Assembly (NCBI GenBank): GCA_038198445.1
Contig: JBBPZZ010000155.1
Span: forward strand, 1 to 21,801
Direction: 5' to 3'
Origin: JACDDK01 sp038198445
Lineage (GTDB): Bacteria; Actinomycetota; Rubrobacteria; Rubrobacterales; Rubrobacteraceae
DNA: 21,801 nt
Part shown: piece by piece, positions 15,497 through 21,801 of the stretch
How positions within the stretch are numbered: the stretch's first letter is position 1
Layout: every line of letters starts with the position of its first letter
Translations under genes and position numbers: made by a program
The notes under the pieces: generated by a model
Database searches by the model: none
What the model was told of the DNA's origin: nothing
What the model saw: only the letters and a program-made list of their open reading frames with translations

Positions 15497-15813
15497 ACTC
15501 GGTCCTTTCTAGACCACTCTACAACTCGCTCACTGGCTACAAGCGGGAGTGAAACATTTTCAACGTCCAATATAATGTGCCCGCGGGGCCGCCGCAAGTC
15601 TGCCATACGGACAGATCATGCTCCTTGCATTCGATGCTGTCGGTAGCATCTCCGATTGAGGGGCAAACGTGGTTGGTCTCGACGCCGGGACGGCGCCTGT
15701 GGATTGCTAAAGGTTTGCGGCGCGGCGGTCGATAAAGATAGTATTGTTTTGCTAGCATTAACGGATATCATGCTGATTGTAGCTTTTGTGGAGCCAAGAT
15801 AGGGGAGAAAGTC
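15497..15813. other. 317-base divergent gap with a possible gene remnant (-)
   Basis: Separates the small secreted protein (-) from the hybrid kinase (+). On the minus strand 15758-15537 is open, and its last 45 or so residues (HVCPSIGDATDSIECKEHD, then WQTCGGPAGTLYW) look like part of a cysteine-containing secreted protein. The upstream part looks random and no ribosome site or signal peptide fits, so it may be a remnant or chance. A promoter-like pair for the kinase is at 15715-15744. Confidence 0.3.
15715..15744 (+). promoter_or_regulatory. Candidate promoter of the hybrid histidine kinase
   Basis: TTGCGG (15715-15720) and TAGTAT (15739-15744) are separated by 18 bases and precede the kinase start by about 70 bases. 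Each hexamer matches the sigma70 consensus at four of six positions, so this is only a modest candidate. Confidence 0.3.
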
Positions 15814-19053
<3,240 letters not shown>

Positions 19054-19473
19054 CTCGAAGGTACTCGTCGCCGAATAACCTTAGAAACGAGCTGCTCTTC
19101 TTCAGCTTTCCAGTGCTTCGAAAAGCTTCTCTTGCTTACGACTCAGTCTCTTAGTCTCTGAAGAGAGTTCAATGAGTTTTGTCCGATATGGCTTCGCCCT
19201 GCGAGACGATATCGTAGTTACGAAGATCTTCTTGCACGCCACGCTGCCGTCGCCAGCGACGAAACGGCCAACGACTTTGGCCAGATGCCAACTTATTTTG
19301 ATCCTCGGCCATAGGAGATCAATATAAGGCTCCGTTCTAACCCAGTGCCGCTTCTGTCGACATTACAGCAACGGAAGCACCATCCTCGTCTCTAAGCCCT
19401 CAACACGGCGCGGAGGCATGAATCTTCGTATACTGCACAAACCCAAGTATTGGGAACAGAAAGGAGCAACGAC
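19054..19473. other. 420-base gap with a possible gene remnant (-)
   Basis: On the minus strand 19362-19102 is open for 86 codons and reads protein-like: WHLAKVVGRFVAGDGS, then KKIFVTTISSRRAKPYRTK and a charged, coiled-coil-like end SSETKRLSRKQEKLFEALES. It has no usable start or ribosome site near its beginning, which argues for a decayed gene. I recognise no family. The rest of the gap carries only the leader of the OsmC gene, with TATACT (19429-19434) as a possible -10 element. Confidence 0.3.
19442..19454. promoter_or_regulatory. Palindrome CCCAAGTATTGGG before the OsmC gene
   Basis: A 5-base inverted repeat (CCCAA/TTGGG) around GTA, directly after the point where transcription from TATACT (19429-19434) would begin and 6 bases before the AAAGGAG site. 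It is well placed for a repressor, but it does not resemble the OhrR operator I know, and a match this short may be chance. Confidence 0.25.
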
Positions 19474-19938
19474 ATGGCCGAAGTGAAGTACATCTCGACA
19501 GTGAAGGTGGAGCCGGTGGAGGGCAAGGTCCGCCGGGCCTATGTTCCCGGAGAGGAGGAGCCGGTTCTGTTCGGCGTCCATAGCGAGGTCGCCGAGCATT
19601 ATGGTGTAGCCCCCGACTCGGAGGAGCCGCACGCTTCGACGCTGGACTATGTGGTGGCCGCGGCGGGTGGCTGACTGCTCGGCACTTTTGCCGGCGCGCT
19701 GGCAGCGCGTCAAGTTTCTTTCGATGGATTGTACGCGGATACGGTGGGGGAGATCGAGGTAGAGAGTAAGGTGTTGGTGATCAAGAGGATCAAACAGACT
19801 TTCCACCTTACCGCCGATGAGAAGGACCGCGAGAGTATAGAGCGGGTGCTCGGGGTGTACGCGGATAGCTGTCCGGTGGCGCGTTCCCTCAAAGGGAGCA
19901 TTGAGATCTCAAGCGATCTGGAGTTCGATACCGCCTGA
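19474..19938 (+). CDS. OsmC family protein, candidate selenoprotein (in-frame TGA at the redox Cys position)
   Basis: OsmC/Ohr proteins reduce organic peroxides with two conserved cysteines. Here the frame from ATG 19474 (AAAGGAG 7 bases upstream) reaches TGA at 19672-19674 (codon 67) and continues in the same frame for 87 more codons to the TGA at 19936-19938. The join reads LDYVVAAAGG-(TGA)-LLGTFAGALAAR. In homologues this position, in the helix after the GG/AG turn, is the first redox cysteine. The second is present: C133 in YADSCPVARSL. The total length of 154 is normal for OsmC. A hairpin fitting a bacterial SECIS follows the TGA. Reading TGA as selenocysteine would give an active U67/C133 pair; OsmC-like selenoproteins are known from other bacteria. 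The alternative is a nonsense mutation or base error of a Cys codon. No sel gene lies in the window. Confidence 0.78.
19684..19715 (+). promoter_or_regulatory. Candidate bacterial SECIS hairpin
   Basis: ACTT (19684-19687) pairs with AAGT (19712-19715). After a 5-base bulge on the 5' side, GGCGCGC (19693-19699) pairs with GCGCGTC (19705-19711), including one G-U. The apical loop is TGGCA with G at its second position, 25 bases after the TGA at 19672-19674. This fits the known bacterial pattern: hairpin inside the coding region just after UGA, loop of 3-14 bases with an early G, about 16-37 bases away. GC-rich DNA forms hairpins readily, so structure alone is not proof. Confidence 0.5.
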
Positions 19939-19960
19939 CGGTGATCTGAAATCGTTTGAC

Positions 19961-19994
19961 TGGACGGACTCCGAGGCAAAACGGGGTCCGTCCA
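19961..19994 (+). terminator. Strong hairpin after the OsmC gene
   Basis: TGGACGGACTCCG (19961-19973) pairs along 13 bases, with one G-U, with CGGGGTCCGTCCA (19982-19994) around the loop AGGCAAAA. It begins 22 bases after the OsmC stop. No T-run follows, but hairpins without a T-run are common terminator candidates in GC-rich actinobacteria. Confidence 0.5.
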
Positions 19995-20000
19995 CCTGGT

Positions 20001-20027
20001 TTGCAAGTCGGGGATGGCAAGTAGAAT
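20001..20027 (+). promoter_or_regulatory. Candidate promoter of the DUF482 gene
   Basis: TTGCAA (20001-20006) and TAGAAT (20022-20027, five of six matches to the -10 consensus) are 15 bases apart, a short spacer. The leader from here to the gene contains three short perfect inverted repeats: CTATCG/CGATAG (20033-20055), GTCGC/GCGAC and GCGCG/CGCGC (about 20093-20136). They may fold, but I recognise no riboswitch. Confidence 0.28.
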
Positions 20028-20162
20028 ATTCGCTATCGTACCCAGCGTCCGATAGGAGTCGCTCACGGTTTCCAGCAGGCTACAGTTACTCTGTCGCTCA
20101 TACGCGACACGCAAGCGCGCGGAGCCTACGCGCGACCTCGAAGCCGGCCTTCCACTGGTGTG

Positions 20163-21305
20163 ATGCGGGTCGAGAGGCTCTTCAGCATCGAGGATGTGGA
20201 CGGTGTGGCCTGGCGCGGGCTGGAGCCGCCGGATTTCCCGTTCTTCGACTTCGAGTTCCTGCGCGCGCTGGAGCGCTCGGGCAGCATCGGACACGGGAGC
20301 GGATGGTCGCCGGTCTACCTCGTCTGCAAGGACGAAGGACGCTTTCTGGGCGCCCTGTGCCTGTACCTCAAAACGGATTCCTACGGCGAATACATCTTCG
20401 ACTGGGAGTGGGCGCACGCTTATCGCGAGCATGGACTTCCGTACTATCCGAAGCTCGTCTCGGCAGTTCCGTTTACGCCCGCCACGGGTCCGAAGCTCCT
20501 TACGCGGCCCGGCGCTGGCGAAGCCGAACGCTCAGCGGTGACGCAAGCCCTGCTCGACGCGGCCAGACAACTCGCCGACGAGCGCCGCGTCAGCTCCTCG
20601 CACGCGCTCTTTATACCCAAGCAGGAGCTTGGCGAGTTCGAGGAGCGCGGGTTTGCGATCCGGCACTCGCTCCAGTACCACTGGCGCAACCGCGGCTACG
20701 GCGCTTTCTCGGATTATCTGGGCGCCCTCGAAGGCAAGAAACGCCGCCAGGTCGCGCGTGAGCGCCGCCAACTCGAAGATGAGAACCTTACGATCGAGCG
20801 TCTTACGGGACAGGATCTCACCGACGAGCACGCGGAGGCGATGTACCGGTTCTACATCCGCACGCTAGATGGTAAATGGGGTGTTCCGTACCTCAACGGC
20901 GCTTTCTTCCATGAGGTCTTCCAGACTATGGGGGATCGGATCATGCTCGCCATCGCGCGAGATGGCGCCGGCCGTTCCATAGCGGGGTCGCTCTTTTTTT
21001 TCAAAGGCAGTTCGCTCTATGGACGTTACTGGGGCGCCGCGGAGGAGCGGCGCAACCTGCACTTCGAGCTCTGCTACTACCAGGGGATCGAGTTCTCGAT
21101 CCAGGACGGCCTCCAGCTCTTCGAGGCTGGTGCGCAGGGCAGACACAAGGTAGCGCGCGGCTTCCTCCCGACCCTCACCTACAGCGCGCACGACATCCGC
21201 CACCCGGCATTCAGGCGCGCCATCGAGCGATACATCGCCGAGGAGAGGGAGATGCTCGCCGGAGTGATGGCGGAGTACGAGCGCCACGACCCATACAAAC
21301 GCTAA
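20163..21305 (+). CDS. FemAB-like/GNAT acyltransferase of the DUF482 (COG3146) family
   Basis: A 380-residue cytoplasmic protein of the family annotated as peptidoglycan biosynthesis/recognition, made of GNAT-like folds as in FemAB. Signature blocks are EFLRALERSGSIG (31-43), SYGEYIFDWEWAHAY (73-87), YYPKLVSAVPFTPATG (94-109), the basic run GKKRRQVARERRQ, DGKWGVPYLNGAFF and, near the C-terminus, FELCYYQGIEF followed by FEAGAQGRHKVARGF. These are conserved across the family, and the length is usual. Members are thought to transfer an acyl or aminoacyl group, but no reaction is firmly established. I prefer ATG 20163; the GTG directly before it (20160) is equally possible, and neither has a clear ribosome site. 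It stands alone after the OsmC hairpin. Confidence 0.88.
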   Translation: MRVERLFSIEDVDGVAWRGLEPPDFPFFDFEFLRALERSGSIGHGSGWSPVYLVCKDEGRFLGALCLYLKTDSYGEYIFDWEWAHAYREHGLPYYPKLVSAVPFTPATGPKLLTRPGAGEAERSAVTQALLDAARQLADERRVSSSHALFIPKQELGEFEERGFAIRHSLQYHWRNRGYGAFSDYLGALEGKKRRQVARERRQLEDENLTIERLTGQDLTDEHAEAMYRFYIRTLDGKWGVPYLNGAFFHEVFQTMGDRIMLAIARDGAGRSIAGSLFFFKGSSLYGRYWGAAEERRNLHFELCYYQGIEFSIQDGLQLFEAGAQGRHKVARGFLPTLTYSAHDIRHPAFRRAIERYIAEEREMLAGVMAEYERHDPYKR

Positions 21306-21438
21306 ACCCTGTCGGAGTATGGAGCGGTTATTGAGTAGCAGCCATCAGCCGGCCAGCTCTTGCGGAACTGCCCTCTCAGGACTGCCCGACCTCCGAAAGC
21401 CATTCTTTCCGGGGACGCGCAAATTTTGCGCCGTAATA
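21306..21438. other. Gene-free start of the 453-base gap after the DUF482 gene
   Basis: No frame here has both a start with a ribosome site and natural-looking protein. The remainder of the gap (to 21758) holds a promoter, a 28-codon frame and a hairpin, listed separately. 21651-21758 shows nothing beyond the AAGGAG site of the last gene. Confidence 0.4.
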
Positions 21439-21467
21439 TTGACAGGAATGTCGCGGAGGAGTAGAGT
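21439..21467 (+). promoter_or_regulatory. Strong sigma70-type promoter
   Basis: A perfect TTGACA (21439-21444), a 17-base spacer and TAGAGT (21462-21467). It is the best -35 match I found in the window. Transcription would start near 21474 and pass through a 28-codon frame and a GC-rich hairpin before the next gene. Confidence 0.55.
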
Positions 21468-21504
21468 ACCCGCGCTGTTGTTGTCGCGAAAGGACCAGGA
21501 GTAG

Positions 21505-21591
21505 ATGGCATTTCGTCTTGCGAACATAGGAGTTCCGGTGTTCGGGGGAGAGGTGCGTCCCGAGGTCCGTGCGGTTGCGATGAGAACGTGA
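21505..21591 (+). CDS. Possible 28-residue leader peptide
   Basis: ATG 21505 follows an AGGAG site 3 bases upstream and reads MAFRLANIGVPVF, then GGEVRPEVRAVAMRT to the TGA at 21589-21591. It is preceded by a near-consensus promoter and followed after 29 bases by a strong hairpin, the layout of a leader-peptide attenuator or a small standalone transcript. There is no run of one regulatory amino acid. It could also be the broken start of a longer gene: the opening MAFRLANIG recalls the N-terminus of fumarylacetoacetate-hydrolase-like proteins. Confidence 0.3.
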   Translation: MAFRLANIGVPVFGGEVRPEVRAVAMRT

Positions 21592-21620
21592 GCTAGACAG
21601 CTCGACAAAGTTTTCTCAAA

Positions 21621-21650
21621 GAGGCCCCCGGACTACGGATCGGGGGCCTC
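21621..21650. terminator. GC-rich hairpin (terminator or attenuator)
   Basis: GAGGCCCCCG (21621-21630) pairs perfectly over 10 bases with CGGGGGCCTC (21641-21650) around a 10-base loop. On the plus strand no T-run follows. On the minus strand the next bases begin TTTGAGAAAAC, a little closer to an intrinsic terminator. It could end a transcript from the promoter at 21439 or shield the downstream gene. Confidence 0.5.
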
Positions 21651-21758
21651 AAGCTCTTCGCCACGAGCCAGGCGATGGTCTCCGACTCCGATCCCAAGGC
21701 ACAGATTACACCTCGGTCACACACGTAATGGAGATGAGAGAGGCAAGGAGACATGGAG

Positions 21759-21801
21759 ATGCAAAATGGCTGGTTTTATCTGGAGCAGGACCGCGCCATA
21801 C
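21759..21801 (+). CDS. Start of a gene, possibly a GYF_2-domain protein (runs off the window)
   Basis: ATG 21759 has AAGGAG 8 bases upstream; an in-frame ATG at 21753 is too close to it. Only 14 residues are visible, MQNGWFYLEQDRAI. The run GWFYLEQDRAI resembles the start of GYF_2 (DUF4339) domains, where WYY is followed by a short turn and then GP. The call is tentative, as the rest lies outside the window. Confidence 0.42.
   Translation, partial: MQNGWFYLEQDRAI

Noticed and set aside
15537..15758. A 73-codon minus-strand frame with a CPSIGD...C...C end
   Set aside because: Only the last part looks natural; there is no ribosome site, signal peptide or recognised family, so it is recorded only as a possible remnant in the gap note.
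19672..19674. Treating the OsmC gene as two separate small genes (19474-19674 and 19729-19938)
   Set aside because: Both parts are in one frame with no stop between them apart from the TGA, together make one complete OsmC, and the second part has no ribosome site before its TTG.
19710..20432. A 240-codon minus-strand frame across the OsmC end and the start of the DUF482 gene
   Set aside because: It is antisense to two recognised genes, has no family look, and follows from third-position GC bias.
19901..20761. A 286-codon plus-strand frame overlapping the DUF482 gene
   Set aside because: Its protein is Arg/Ala rich and unnatural, while the overlapping frame matches a known family.

Overview
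The window looks like chromosomal DNA of a high-GC actinobacterium, most plausibly Rubrobacter or a close relative. I base this on gene content (DUF1206 membrane protein, fused glutaminase-NadE, large PAS/GGDEF/REC signalling proteins), on frequent GTG and TTG starts behind AGGAG-type ribosome sites, and on codon use. It is an inference, because no marker gene (rRNA, ribosomal protein) is present. Most of the window has one base composition; the stretch of about 3830-5000 is clearly richer in A+T.

Layout. 1-281 (-) is the start of a DUF1206 membrane protein, divergent from nadE (402-2135, +), which converges on an orphan membrane histidine kinase (2201-3826, -). Next comes an AT-rich island with a membrane-anchored protein whose 3' end looks frameshifted. 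5019-6617 (+) is a two-gene redox operon: aldo/keto reductase and AhpD-like peroxidase-related enzyme. 6723-9646 (-) holds, read from its far end, a homologue of the Mycobacterium tuberculosis tuberculosinol synthase Rv3378c, a small unknown protein, a membrane GT2 glycosyltransferase, a 54-residue LPDTG miniprotein, and the broken end of a BLUF photoreceptor gene. 9897-11429 (+) is a class II diterpene cyclase of the Rv3377c type, divergent from the Rv3378c-like gene. Then follow a GGDEF-EAL protein, an MFS exporter, a small secreted protein (-), a 1079-residue hybrid histidine kinase, an OsmC-family gene with an in-frame TGA, a FemAB-like acyltransferase (DUF482), a promoter/short ORF/hairpin cassette, and the first codons of another gene.

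How the genes may work together. The central part (about 7.0-11.4 kb) reads as a diterpene locus. The class II cyclase would turn geranylgeranyl diphosphate into a bicyclic diphosphate, and the Rv3378c-like enzyme would remove or transfer the diphosphate. The glycosyltransferase and LPDTG miniprotein run in the same direction behind the second enzyme and could act on the product, but that link is only positional. No prenyl diphosphate synthase is in view.

Two results stand out. The first is the Rv3377c/Rv3378c-type pair outside Mycobacterium, with Asn in place of the catalytic Asp of the second enzyme. The second is the OsmC gene, where TGA falls exactly on the conserved redox cysteine and is followed by a hairpin fitting the bacterial SECIS pattern: a candidate selenoprotein. 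The GGDEF-EAL protein and the hybrid kinase also share a related N-terminal membrane sensor with a PWGG motif.
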